From Microbacterium sp. (lineage in GTDB: Bacteria > Actinomycetota > Actinomycetes > Actinomycetales > Microbacteriaceae), in NCBI GenBank assembly GCA_002703245.1, contig NZTV01000066.1, positions 1 to 32,642 on the forward strand: a stretch of DNA of 32,642 nucleotides, read 5' to 3'. Shown in pieces: positions 1 to 8,751 of this stretch. How positions within the stretch are numbered: position 1 is the first letter of the stretch; each line of letters opens with the position of its first letter. The position numbers and the translations under genes are program-made. The notes under the pieces were generated by a model that was not told where the DNA came from, did not search any database, and saw only the letters and a program-made list of their open reading frames with translations.

Positions 1-1
1 A

Positions 2-1276
<1,275 letters not shown>

Positions 1277-1306
1277 CACGCCGCACGAACGACGAGAGGG
1301 GGAGCC

Positions 1307-1837
1307 GTGGGCAGGACGACGGCTCCCCCTCCCCGTTCCCGCACACGCCGGCCGGTCGATGTCCGCACCTGGCTGGGCGGAATCCGCCTCTCCGGGTTCA
1401 TGGTCATCATGCTCGGCCTCGTGGTCCTCGCCGCGTTCGTGCTCGTGCCCACCATCGGCACGTACGTCGAACAGCGTCAACGCATCGCCGCCCTGGAGTC
1501 GGCTGTCGCGCTCGCGCAAGAGGACGTCGAGCGCCTCGAGGCTCAGCAGGATCGATGGCGCGACCCTGCGTTCATCACGACGCAGGCGCGCGAGCGCCTC
1601 TACTACGTCAAGCCGGGCGAGGTGGTCTATCTCGTCGACAACGACCTCGCATCGGCGGATGTGCCGCAGGAACAGGCCCCGGTCAGCGAGGACGTCGAGC
1701 AGACCCGTACGGACTGGATGACCCAGATGGTGCGGTCGGTGACCGAGGCCGGTCTGGCGCAGACCGTCGTGCCGGCGTCGGAGGATCCCGCACCGGAGAC
1801 GCCGGTCGACGGGGACGACACCACGCCGACTCCCTGA
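1307..1837 (+). CDS. ftsB: FtsB/DivIC-family septum formation initiator
   Basis: A small bitopic membrane protein of the divisome. FtsB/DivIC proteins pair with an FtsL-type partner through a coiled coil and link early to late division proteins. In the 176 residues there is a basic cytoplasmic tail (1-27), one membrane segment (about 28-50), a coiled coil (about 53-83) and then the family motif RDPAFITTQARERLYYVKPGE (given as RDPAFITTQ / RERLYYVKPGE, about 85-105). The last 65 residues are acidic and rich in Pro and Thr, and look disordered. The GTG start at 1307 has a purine-rich ribosome site (gagaggggga) just upstream. It lies 30 bases after eno, so co-transcription is likely. Membership of the DivIC family is secure. 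The choice between the names FtsB and DivIC is convention. Confidence 0.9.
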   Translation: MGRTTAPPPRSRTRRPVDVRTWLGGIRLSGFMVIMLGLVVLAAFVLVPTIGTYVEQRQRIAALESAVALAQEDVERLEAQQDRWRDPAFITTQARERLYYVKPGEVVYLVDNDLASADVPQEQAPVSEDVEQTRTDWMTQMVRSVTEAGLAQTVVPASEDPAPETPVDGDDTTPTP

Positions 1838-1885
1838 GCGCTTCGCGTCCCCACCGGGATCCAGCGTCGACCCAGTCGCGGCCGG

Positions 1886-1891
1886 TAGATT
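1886..1891 (+). promoter_or_regulatory. -10 box for DUF501 gene, probably leaderless
   Basis: TAGATT lies 7 bases before GTG 1899. No Shine-Dalgarno sequence fits that GTG, so the transcript probably starts at or next to the start codon. This box is the main reason to prefer 1899 over the in-frame TTG at 1890, which overlaps the box. Confidence 0.55.
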
Positions 1892-1898
1892 GACGCGG

Positions 1899-2420
1899 GT
1901 GACCTCCACGCCGTACGCACCCGTGACCGACGCCGAACTCCGTGTGTTGCGCACCCAGCTCGGTCGCACACCGCGCGGCGCGGTGGGGATCGCCGCGCGG
2001 TGTGCGTGCGGCAACCCCACCGTCGTCGCCACCTCTCCCCGCCTCGGCGACGGCACGCCCTTCCCCACGTTCTACTACCTGACGCACCCGGCGGCGACCG
2101 CGGCGATGTCGGCGTTGGAGGCGACCCAGGTGATGGTGGAGTACAACGACCTCCTCGCCGAAGACGATGCAGTGGCGGCCGCGTACCGGCGCGCCCACGA
2201 GTCGTTCCTGGCCGACCGTGCCCCGTACGGTGATGTGCCCGAGATCGAGGGCGTCTCCTCCGGGGGCATGCCCACACGGGTGAAGTGCCTGCACGCGCTC
2301 GCCGCGCACAGTCTCGCGGCCGGGCCCGGTGTGAATCCGATCGGCGACCTGGCCCTGGAGCGCGGCGACTGGTCACCACGGGTGTGCGTGTGCGCCGACC
2401 CGGGAGCCGCGACGACATGA
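1899..2420 (+). CDS. DUF501 family protein
   Basis: A conserved actinobacterial protein of unknown function, 173 residues from GTG 1899. It shows the features of the DUF501 family: a Cys pair in ARCACGNPTVV, the segment PFPTFYYLTHP, and the C-terminal block PTRVKCLHALAAHSLA followed by GVNPIGD, with several conserved Cys and His residues that could bind a metal (inference). It has no signal peptide or membrane segment, so it is probably cytoplasmic. It is the usual neighbour of eno and the FtsB/DivIC gene. Its stop codon overlaps the ATG of the subtilase gene as ATGA (2417-2420), which suggests translational coupling. No biochemical role can be assigned from sequence. Confidence 0.85.
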   Translation: MTSTPYAPVTDAELRVLRTQLGRTPRGAVGIAARCACGNPTVVATSPRLGDGTPFPTFYYLTHPAATAAMSALEATQVMVEYNDLLAEDDAVAAAYRRAHESFLADRAPYGDVPEIEGVSSGGMPTRVKCLHALAAHSLAAGPGVNPIGDLALERGDWSPRVCVCADPGAATT

Positions 2421-3694
2421 GACGTCTGGTCACGGCCGTCGCGGCCGCGCTGCTCGGCGCGACGTTCCTGACCGGAGCGACCGTCAGTCCCGATCCGGTC
2501 GAAGCCGACACCCCCGACGACCTGATCGACCCCGTCCGCGGGCTCGAGTATTGGCTCGACGACTACGGCATCTCGGAGGCATGGGAGACCACCCGCGGCT
2601 CCGGCGTGACGATCGCCGTGATCGACACCGGGATCGCGCGGGGACCGGTCGAACTCGACCCCGCGGTCATCGGGGGGACGGATGTCTCCGGCCTCGGATC
2701 GGCGGACGGGCGCACACCGGTGGGCGCGGTCGACGCCAGCCACGGCAGCTGGGTCGCCTCCCTCGCCGCCGCGCGCGGGACGGGCCCGGACTCCGGGATG
2801 ATCGGGGTCGCGCCGGAGGCCGACCTGCTGTCGGTGTCGGTCGGTTTCGGCGCCTCAGCCGCCGTGCCGTTCGTGGAGCAGGTCGCCGAAGGGATCCGGT
2901 GGTCCGTCGACAACGGCGCCGACATCATCAACCTGTCGTTCACGACGAACACCACCGACTGGGACCCGAGCTGGGACAGCGCGTTCCAGTACGCGTTCGA
3001 CAACGACGTCGTCGTCGTCGTCGCCGCCGGCAACCGGGGAAGCGGCACCTCGACCGTCGGCGCCCCCGCGACCATCCCCGGCGTGCTCACCGTCGCCGGT
3101 GTTGACCCCGACGGCACGGCGAGCGTCGAAGCATCCACCCAGGGAATCACCCTCGGCGTCTCGGCGCCCAGCGAGAAGCTCCTCGGGGTCTCCGCGGACG
3201 GGGCCGTGGTGCAGTGGGACGGCACCAGCGGTGCGGCGCCGATCGTCGCGGGTGTCGCCGCGCTGGTGCGTTCGGCCCACCCTGACCTCGATGCGAACAA
3301 CGTCATCAACCGCATCATCCAGACCGCCACCCCCGCCAAAGGGTCCAGCGTGTTGTACGGGTACGGACTCGTCGACGCCGAACGGGCCGTCAACGCCATT
3401 GTGCCGATGGTGTCGAGCAATCCCATGGGCAGCCTGGAGGAGTGGATCCGGATCTACCGCCGAGCCGAAGCCGGCCCGGTCGCCCAGCCCAGCGCGGAAC
3501 CCGTGGAGATCGAGGCCCTGCCGCCGGCGGCGTCCCTCACGCGTGATGATTCGCCTCTGCTGCCCACGCGTGAGACCCTGCTGTACGGGACGGTACCGCT
3601 CGTGATGGTCACCGGCGCCGCTATACTGGTGGCGCTCGGCGTCACCGCTGCTGTCCGACGCATCCGATCGGCGTCCCGAACGCCCAGCCGCTGA
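2417..3694 (+). CDS. Secreted, membrane-anchored S8 (subtilisin/mycosin-like) serine protease
   Basis: 425 residues from ATG 2417; the frame is open further upstream but the ATGA overlap and the signal peptide fix the start. Layout: signal peptide with hydrophobic core about 5-22; S8 catalytic domain about 40-330 with Asp70 (VIDTG), His109 (ASHGSW), oxyanion Asn206 (AAGNRG) and Ser271 (DGTSGAAP); a Pro/Ala/Glu-rich stalk; one membrane segment (about 389-413); and a short basic tail RRIRSASRTPSR. This is the architecture of mycosins, membrane-tethered subtilases known from type VII secretion, but there are no esx, ecc or WXG100 genes nearby. All catalytic residues are present, so it should be active outside the membrane. 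Its substrate is unknown. Confidence 0.9.
   Translation: MRRLVTAVAAALLGATFLTGATVSPDPVEADTPDDLIDPVRGLEYWLDDYGISEAWETTRGSGVTIAVIDTGIARGPVELDPAVIGGTDVSGLGSADGRTPVGAVDASHGSWVASLAAARGTGPDSGMIGVAPEADLLSVSVGFGASAAVPFVEQVAEGIRWSVDNGADIINLSFTTNTTDWDPSWDSAFQYAFDNDVVVVVAAGNRGSGTSTVGAPATIPGVLTVAGVDPDGTASVEASTQGITLGVSAPSEKLLGVSADGAVVQWDGTSGAAPIVAGVAALVRSAHPDLDANNVINRIIQTATPAKGSSVLYGYGLVDAERAVNAIVPMVSSNPMGSLEEWIRIYRRAEAGPVAQPSAEPVEIEALPPAASLTRDDSPLLPTRETLLYGTVPLVMVTGAAILVALGVTAAVRRIRSASRTPSR
3622..3627 (+). promoter_or_regulatory. Possible -10 box for ndh inside the protease gene
   Basis: TATACT is a near-consensus -10 hexamer in the 3' end of the subtilase gene and would give an mRNA leader of roughly 80 bases before ndh. 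No clear -35 is visible and the hexamer lies in coding sequence, so chance is a real alternative. Confidence 0.3.
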
Positions 3695-3713
3695 CACAGG
3701 GAGTACCCCACTC

Positions 3714-5099
3714 GTGACCAACACCGTGCCCAAGATCCTCATCGTCGGTGGCGGCTACGCAGGCTTCTACACGGCCTGGAAGCTCGAGAAGACCCTGCGC
3801 AAGGGTGAAGCAGAGGTCACGATCGTCGACCCGCTTCCCTACATGACCTACCAGCCGTTCCTGCCGGAGGTCGCCGCCGGGTCGATCGAGGCACGCCACT
3901 CCGTGGTGTCGCTGCGCCGCCACCTCAAGCGCACCCGCATCCTGACCGGGAAGATCACCGGCATCGACCACGCGAACCGCTCTGCGACGGTCACCCCCGA
4001 CGTCGGTGAGCCGTTCACCGAGACCTACGACCAGATCGTGGTGACCGCCGGTGCCGTGTCACGGACCTTCCCGATCCCGGGCATCGCCGACAACGCGATC
4101 GGCCTGAAGACCATCGAAGAGGCCGTCGCGATCCGCGACCAGCTGCTGGACAACTTCGACAAGGCGGCCATGCTGCCCGCCGGGCCCGAGCGTGACCGAC
4201 TGCTGACCGTCGTCGTGGTCGGAGGCGGGTTCGCGGGCATCGAGGTGTTCGCCGAACTGCGCTCGTTCGCCTCCTCGTTGCTGGGGAAGTACCCGAACAT
4301 CACGTTCGAGGACACACACTTCCACCTCATCGAGGCGATGGGGCGCATCATGCCCGAGGTGTCGTTGCCCACCAGCGAGTGGGTGCTCAAGGACCTCGCC
4401 AAGCGCGGTGCACACGTGCACCTCGACACCCAGGTCAAGGGCGCCATCGATGGCAACGTGGAGCTCTCCACCGGTGAGACGCTCCCGTCGGACCTGATCA
4501 TCTGGACCGCCGGCGTCATGGCCAACCCCACCGTCGTGCGGGGCAGCGACCTCCCGGTCGAGGAGCGCGGGCGCATCCGCACGCGGGCCGATCTCCGGGT
4601 GGGAACCGACGAGGAGATCGTCGAGGGGGCCTGGGCCGCCGGTGACGTCTCGGCCGTTCCGGACCTGTCCGGTGGCGGCGTGGGCGGCATGTGCGTGCCG
4701 AACGCGCAGCACGCCGTGCGACAGGGGAAGCTGCTGGCCAAGAACATCACCGCGGTGCTGCGTGGCGAGGAACCCAAGGAATACTTCCACAAGAACCTCG
4801 GCGCCGTCGCCGGCCTGGGGCTCTACAACGGTGTCTTCCAGTCGGGCAAGATCGCCCTGAAGGGCTTCGTCGCGTGGCTGGCACACCGCGGCTACCACGG
4901 CCTGGCGATGCCCACGTGGGAGCGTAAGTTCCGCGTGCTGTGGGGCTGGTGGAACAACCTGTGGTTGGGCCGCGACATCGTGAGCCTGTCCAGCGTGCAG
5001 AACCCCCGCTACGTGTTCGAGGAGTTCGCGGCCCGGCCGCGTCCGGCCGAGCCGGAGAAGAAGGGCGACGCCGACACGGAGAAGGCCGCCGCGCGCTGA
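3714..5099 (+). CDS. ndh: Type II NADH dehydrogenase (NDH-2)
   Basis: A non-proton-pumping flavoprotein that passes electrons from NADH to menaquinone at the inner face of the membrane. In the 461 residues the first Rossmann motif for FAD is ILIVGGGYAGFYTAW (about 8-22), the second, for NADH, is VVVVGGGFAGIEVFAEL (about 166-182), and the FAD-closing motif AWAAGDVSAVP is at about 305-315. The C-terminal part has the membrane-associating region typical of NDH-2 (RKFRVLWGWWNNLWLGRD). The GTG start at 3714 has gggagt upstream. It follows the protease by 19 bases and precedes a tRNA gene by 25 bases. NDH-2 is well supported; other pyridine nucleotide-disulfide oxidoreductases fit less well because of the C-terminus. 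Confidence 0.93.
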   Translation: MTNTVPKILIVGGGYAGFYTAWKLEKTLRKGEAEVTIVDPLPYMTYQPFLPEVAAGSIEARHSVVSLRRHLKRTRILTGKITGIDHANRSATVTPDVGEPFTETYDQIVVTAGAVSRTFPIPGIADNAIGLKTIEEAVAIRDQLLDNFDKAAMLPAGPERDRLLTVVVVGGGFAGIEVFAELRSFASSLLGKYPNITFEDTHFHLIEAMGRIMPEVSLPTSEWVLKDLAKRGAHVHLDTQVKGAIDGNVELSTGETLPSDLIIWTAGVMANPTVVRGSDLPVEERGRIRTRADLRVGTDEEIVEGAWAAGDVSAVPDLSGGGVGGMCVPNAQHAVRQGKLLAKNITAVLRGEEPKEYFHKNLGAVAGLGLYNGVFQSGKIALKGFVAWLAHRGYHGLAMPTWERKFRVLWGWWNNLWLGRDIVSLSSVQNPRYVFEEFAARPRPAEPEKKGDADTEKAAAR

Positions 5100-5124
5100 C
5101 CGGTAGCGTGGCGGGTGCCACGGC

Positions 5125-5198
5125 GCCCCCGTAGCCCAACCGGCAGAGGCAGGCGACTTAAAATCGCTTCAGTCTGGGTTCGAATCCCAGCGGGGGCA
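5125..5198 (+). tRNA. tRNA-Leu, anticodon UAA, with short variable region
   Basis: A complete cloverleaf of 74 bases. Acceptor arms GCCCCCG (5125-5131) and CGGGGGC (5191-5197) pair fully; discriminator A is 5198 and CCA is not encoded. The D arm is GCC / 11-base loop with GG / GGC, a 3-bp stem as in leucine tRNAs. The anticodon arm is GGCGA-CTTAAAA-TCGCT with anticodon TAA at 5159-5161. The T arm is CTGGG-TTCGAAT-CCCAG. The region between anticodon stem and T stem is only TCAGT (5 bases), whereas leucine tRNAs normally carry a long variable arm. Leu identity is inferred from the anticodon (UUA/UUG codons), A73 and the D arm. Confidence 0.88.
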
Positions 5199-5199
5199 C

Positions 5200-6426
5200 A
5201 TGATCGAGTTGCTCTCGCGCGAATCGGCGGCACAGACATGGCGTGATCCTGCGGCGTACTGGGGCGGAATCGCCCACGCGGTCGCCGAGGTGAGCGGGCC
5301 GTGCGCCGTGATCGAGGTGGACGCGCTGCGCCACAACGCGCTCGACATGCTCGTGCGCGCGGCAGGCGTGCCCATCCGCGTCGCGAGCAAGTCCGTGCGG
5401 GTACGCGGTGTACTCGAGTCGACGCTGGCCCTGCCCGGCTATGCAGGTGTCCTCGCCTACCCCCTCCCGGAGGCGTTGTGGCTCGCCCGGACGCACGAGG
5501 ACGTCGTGGTCGGATACCCCTCGGCGGACCGGGACGCCCTCGCGCGGCTCGCCCGCGACGAACGCTCCGTGACGCGCGTGACCCTCATGGTCGACGATCT
5601 CGCGCAGCTCGACCTGCTCGACCACGTCGCGCCTGCGCGGGGGCGTGCCGAGGTGCGCGTGGCCATCGACGCCGACGCCTCGTGGCGCTCGGCTGCGCTC
5701 GGGCATGTCGGCGTGCGCCGCTCGCCGCTGTTCGAGACCTCCGACGTCACACGTCTGGCACGGGCGATCGTCGCCCGTCCGGGAATCCGGCTCGTCGGCC
5801 TCATGATGTACGAGGCCCAGATCGCGGGGCAACCCGACGCCGTCGGCCCGGAGGCACCCATGATGCGGTGGATGAAGAGGCGCTCCCGCGCGGAGCTCCA
5901 CGACCGTCGAGCCCGGATCGTGACCGCGCTGCGGGAGATCGCGTCCCTCGAGTTCGTCAACGGGGGCGGGACCGGCTCGCTCGAATCGACCGCCGCGGAT
6001 CCGTCGGTGACAGAGGTGACCGCCGGCAGCGGACTTCTCGCCGGTCACCTGTTCGACGGGTACCGCGGGTTCGACCCGGCCCCCGCCTCCGCCTTCGGGC
6101 TGGAGGTGGTGCGTCGTCCCTCCGACGACATCGCCACCGTCCTCGGCGGCGGCTGGATCGCCTCCGGCCCGGCGCGGGAGTCCCGTCAGCCGAGACCGGT
6201 GTGGCCGGCGGGACTGAAGACCGTGGCACGGGAGGGCTCCGGAGAGGTGCAGACCCCGCTGCGGGGCGCGGCGGCGCGCACGGTGAGCGTCGGGGACCGG
6301 GTGTGGTTCCGGCATGCCAAGAGCGGGGAGACAGCCGAGCACGTCGACCGCTTCGCGCTCGTCGCGGACGGGGCGGTCATCGGCGAGGAGCCGACCTATC
6401 GAGGTGAAGGGAAGGCGTTCCTGTGA
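5200..6426 (+). CDS. PLP-dependent amino acid aldolase/deaminase (D-threonine aldolase-like, alanine racemase fold)
   Basis: 408 residues of the fold-type III PLP enzyme group that includes D-threonine aldolase. The N-terminal barrel carries the probable PLP lysine K64 in RVASKSVRVRG, preceded by AVIEVDALRHN, the usual first strand. Later blocks LVGLMMYEAQIAG and EFVNGGGTGSLEST (phosphate-binding glycines) fit the family. The C-terminal half (about 310-408) is the beta-stranded domain, with VGDRVWFRHAKSGE. ATG 5200 begins one base after the tRNA discriminator base; sequence from residue 14 (WRDPAAYWGG) resembles the conserved family start, so this start is preferred. It overlaps the next gene as GTGA. 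The substrate cannot be fixed: D-threonine or another beta-hydroxy amino acid is inference. Confidence 0.8.
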   Translation: MIELLSRESAAQTWRDPAAYWGGIAHAVAEVSGPCAVIEVDALRHNALDMLVRAAGVPIRVASKSVRVRGVLESTLALPGYAGVLAYPLPEALWLARTHEDVVVGYPSADRDALARLARDERSVTRVTLMVDDLAQLDLLDHVAPARGRAEVRVAIDADASWRSAALGHVGVRRSPLFETSDVTRLARAIVARPGIRLVGLMMYEAQIAGQPDAVGPEAPMMRWMKRRSRAELHDRRARIVTALREIASLEFVNGGGTGSLESTAADPSVTEVTAGSGLLAGHLFDGYRGFDPAPASAFGLEVVRRPSDDIATVLGGGWIASGPARESRQPRPVWPAGLKTVAREGSGEVQTPLRGAAARTVSVGDRVWFRHAKSGETAEHVDRFALVADGAVIGEEPTYRGEGKAFL

Positions 6427-7736
6427 CACGGCCGGGTGCGATGTGGCACAACTGGGCGCGGTCGGCTTCGGTGCGCCCGCAGCGGATGGAGTTCCCGCGC
6501 AGTATCGGCGCGGTCGCACGCGCGGTCGTCGCCGCCCGAGAACAGGGCCTGTCCGTCAAAGCCGTGGGCGCAGGTCACAGCTTCACCGGTATCGCCGTCG
6601 CACCGGGGGTACTCCTGGATCTGACGGATCTGACGGGCCTGGTGCGCGTCGACCGTGAGCGGGGGCGTGCGACCTTCCTCGCCGGTACCCGGCTGCACCA
6701 GATCCCGAAGCTTCTGGCTCCCTACGGGCTCGCGATGGAGAACCTCGGGGACATCGACCGCCAATCGATCTCGGGCGCCATCTCGACGGGGACCCACGGC
6801 ACCGGCGTGCGGTTCGGTGGACTGGCCACCCAGGTCGTCGGGGCGTCCCTCATCGTCGGCGACGGCGAGATGCTGCAGGTGACCGAGCACGAGAACCCCG
6901 ATCTCCTGCCCGCCGTCGCACTCGGGCTGGGGGCCCTCGGCGTCCTCGTGGAGGTCACCATCCAGTGCGTGCCCGCTTTCCAGCTGCACGCCGTCGAACG
7001 GCCCGAACCGCTCGATGACGTCCGTGAGCACCTGCATCGGCGGGCGGAGGAGGCCGACCACTTCGAGTTCTACTGGTTCCCGCACACCGACAAGGCGATG
7101 ACCAAGACGAACACGCGTCTTCCGGAGAGCGCGCCCCGCGCACCGCTGGGCGTCCTCGGTGCATGGGTCGACGACACGGTGGTGGGGGGTGTGCTGCACA
7201 GGGCCGCGTGCGGCGTCGCGAAGGCCGTGCCGCAGACCGTCCCGACGATCGCCCGGACCTCGGTCACGCTGTGGGGGGATCGGGAGTTCACCGATGCCTC
7301 CCATCGCGTGTTCGCGACCTCGCGCTCGGTGCGCTTCCGTGAGATGGAGTACGCCCTGCCGGTCGAATCCGCGCTCCCGGCGTTCGACCGGTTGCGCGCG
7401 CTCATCGACGAACGGGGATGGGCGATCTCCTTCCCCCTCGAGGTGCGATTCGCCGCGGCCGACGACCGCTGGCTCTCGACCGCCCACGGGAGGGATTCGG
7501 CGTACATCGCCGTGCACCGCTATTGGCGCGAGGACCCGTCCGAGTACTTCGAAGCGGTGGAGCAGATCATGCTCTCCTACGGCGGGCGCCCCCACTGGGG
7601 GAAGATGCACACCCTCGATGCCCCGCAGCTGCGGGAACTCTACCCGCGCTTCGACGACTTCCTCGCCTTGCGCGAGCGGCTCGACCCCGATCGGCTGTTC
7701 GGCAACAGATACCTTTCGCGCGTACTCGGCGAGTGA
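6423..7736 (+). CDS. FAD-linked aldonolactone oxidase (D-arabinono-1,4-lactone / L-gulonolactone oxidase family)
   Basis: 437 residues of the VAO/ALO flavoprotein family, which oxidise sugar-derived lactones. The N-terminal FAD-binding domain (about 15-185) has VGAGHSFTGIAV, where His52 corresponds to the histidine that carries covalent FAD in the family, and DIDRQSISGAISTGTHGTG. The C-terminal ALO domain ends with the typical GGRPHWGKMHTL and DPDRLFGNRYL motifs. The GTG start at 6423 overlaps the stop of the preceding gene (GTGA, 6423-6426), so the two are translated from one mRNA. Family membership is secure. The physiological lactone is unknown, and pairing with a D-threonine aldolase-like enzyme does not point to an obvious pathway. 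Confidence 0.9.
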   Translation: MTRPGAMWHNWARSASVRPQRMEFPRSIGAVARAVVAAREQGLSVKAVGAGHSFTGIAVAPGVLLDLTDLTGLVRVDRERGRATFLAGTRLHQIPKLLAPYGLAMENLGDIDRQSISGAISTGTHGTGVRFGGLATQVVGASLIVGDGEMLQVTEHENPDLLPAVALGLGALGVLVEVTIQCVPAFQLHAVERPEPLDDVREHLHRRAEEADHFEFYWFPHTDKAMTKTNTRLPESAPRAPLGVLGAWVDDTVVGGVLHRAACGVAKAVPQTVPTIARTSVTLWGDREFTDASHRVFATSRSVRFREMEYALPVESALPAFDRLRALIDERGWAISFPLEVRFAAADDRWLSTAHGRDSAYIAVHRYWREDPSEYFEAVEQIMLSYGGRPHWGKMHTLDAPQLRELYPRFDDFLALRERLDPDRLFGNRYLSRVLGE

Positions 7737-7746
7737 ACGGCGACCC

Positions 7747-7944
7747 TCAATAGATCAGCACCGGTTTGACGGTGACGCCGCGCGCGGCGTCGTCCAGGGC
7801 CCGGTCGATCGATGTGAACGGATACCTCCGGATCAGGCGGTCGAACGGGAACCGCCCCTGTCTCCAGAGATCGATGAGCGCCGGAATGAGCAGCTGGGGG
7901 AACGGGGTGCGGGCGGCGACCGCGATCGCCGCGCGGGTCCTCAA
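7747..7944 (-). pseudogene. Remnant of a zinc-type alcohol dehydrogenase (C-terminal end only)
   Basis: Reading leftward, about 50 codons match the C-terminus of zinc-dependent medium-chain alcohol dehydrogenases: LIDLWRQGRFPFDRLIRR, then YPFTSIDRALDDAARG, then VKPVLIY and a stop at 7747-7749. A full-length enzyme has about 350-370 residues, so the catalytic zinc domain and nearly all of the NAD domain are gone. The only possible starts are weak (TTG at 7944) and the first 13 residues do not resemble the family. It lies in the longest gene-poor stretch of the window (7737-8117). It is read as a decayed gene; a functional peptide is unlikely. Confidence 0.75.
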
Positions 7945-8105
7945 CGCGGAACCCCCACGGCGTGGCGAGGACGGTCGGTCGGGGGGATGGTCGGCATGGC
8001 GCTCCGGGGGTCTGTGCTCGAATTCTCGGCGACCACGCGGCAGCGGCGAGCCCGGAGGGTGCTGAGAGTGTGGGGTCGGGGCGTGGCGGTGCCGGCGACG
8101 CTGGA

Positions 8106-8111
8106 TAGGAT
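8106..8111 (+). promoter_or_regulatory. -10 box for lemA, probably leaderless
   Basis: TAGGAT lies exactly 6 bases before ATG 8118, with no Shine-Dalgarno sequence between. The rest of 7945-8105 shows no recognisable feature. Confidence 0.6.
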
Positions 8112-8117
8112 GGGCGC

Positions 8118-8687
8118 ATGTGGGAATGGCTTATCCCGGTCCTCATCGTCGTCGCAATCGTCGTCATCGCCGGAATCTACCTGTGGGCGACCTACAACTC
8201 GCTCGTGCAGTTGAACGTGCGCGTCGACGAGGCATGGAGCGACATCACGGTGCAACTGAAGCGTCGCGCCGACCTTCTGCCGAACCTCATCGAGGCGGTG
8301 AAGGGATACGCCGCACACGAGAAGGCCGTGTTCGAGAACGTCACGCGCGCTCGCGCTGAGACACTCAACGTCGCCGGCCCCGCGGAAGCGGGAGTCGCCG
8401 AGGGGCATATGCAACAGGCGCTGAAGTCGATCTTCGCCGTCGCCGAGGCCTACCCTCAACTGCAGGCCAGCCAGAACTTCCTGCAGTTGCAGCAGTCGAT
8501 CGTCGACACCGAGGACAAGATCCAGGCCTCGCGCCGGTTCTACAACGGCGGCGTGCGCGAGCTGAACACGAAGATCAAGGTCTTCCCCAACAACCTCTTC
8601 GCGAAGAACCTCGGCTTCAGTGAGCGGGACTTCTTCGAGGTCGTGGACGGTGCGGCGATCTCCGAGCCGCCACGCGTACAGTTCTGA
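8118..8687 (+). CDS. lemA: LemA family membrane protein
   Basis: 189 residues. One N-terminal membrane segment (about 5-26) is followed by the helical LemA domain, with the family blocks YNSLVQLNVRVDEAWSDI (about 30-47), LKRRADLLPNLIEAVKGYA (about 52-70) and a C-terminal block RRFYNGGVRELNTKIKVFPN (shown as RRFYNGGVREL / FPNNLFAKNLGF). The soluble helical bundle is predicted outside the membrane anchor. The molecular role of LemA is unknown, but it is very often found next to M48/HtpX proteases, as here: the protease gene follows after 64 bases on the same strand. Together they probably act in membrane protein quality control (inference). Confidence 0.92.
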   Translation: MWEWLIPVLIVVAIVVIAGIYLWATYNSLVQLNVRVDEAWSDITVQLKRRADLLPNLIEAVKGYAAHEKAVFENVTRARAETLNVAGPAEAGVAEGHMQQALKSIFAVAEAYPQLQASQNFLQLQQSIVDTEDKIQASRRFYNGGVRELNTKIKVFPNNLFAKNLGFSERDFFEVVDGAAISEPPRVQF

Positions 8688-8751
8688 CGCGACCCGGACC
8701 GACATCCGGCTGAGGTGTCGACACGGGTGATCTCGAGGACGGGGAGTCACC

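Noticed and set aside
2285..2416. Upstream extension of the protease frame, which would add 44 residues
   Set aside because: The added residues lie inside DUF501 coding sequence and are Arg-rich; the ATG at 2417 gives a normal signal peptide and an ATGA overlap.
2417..3694. Reading the mycosin-like protease as evidence of a type VII secretion locus
   Set aside because: No WXG100, EccB-E or FtsK-type genes are found anywhere in the window.
7159..8214. Plus-strand frame running from the lactone oxidase gene into lemA
   Set aside because: Its translation is Ser/Arg/Pro-rich and matches no family; it crosses the alcohol dehydrogenase remnant and the lemA promoter.
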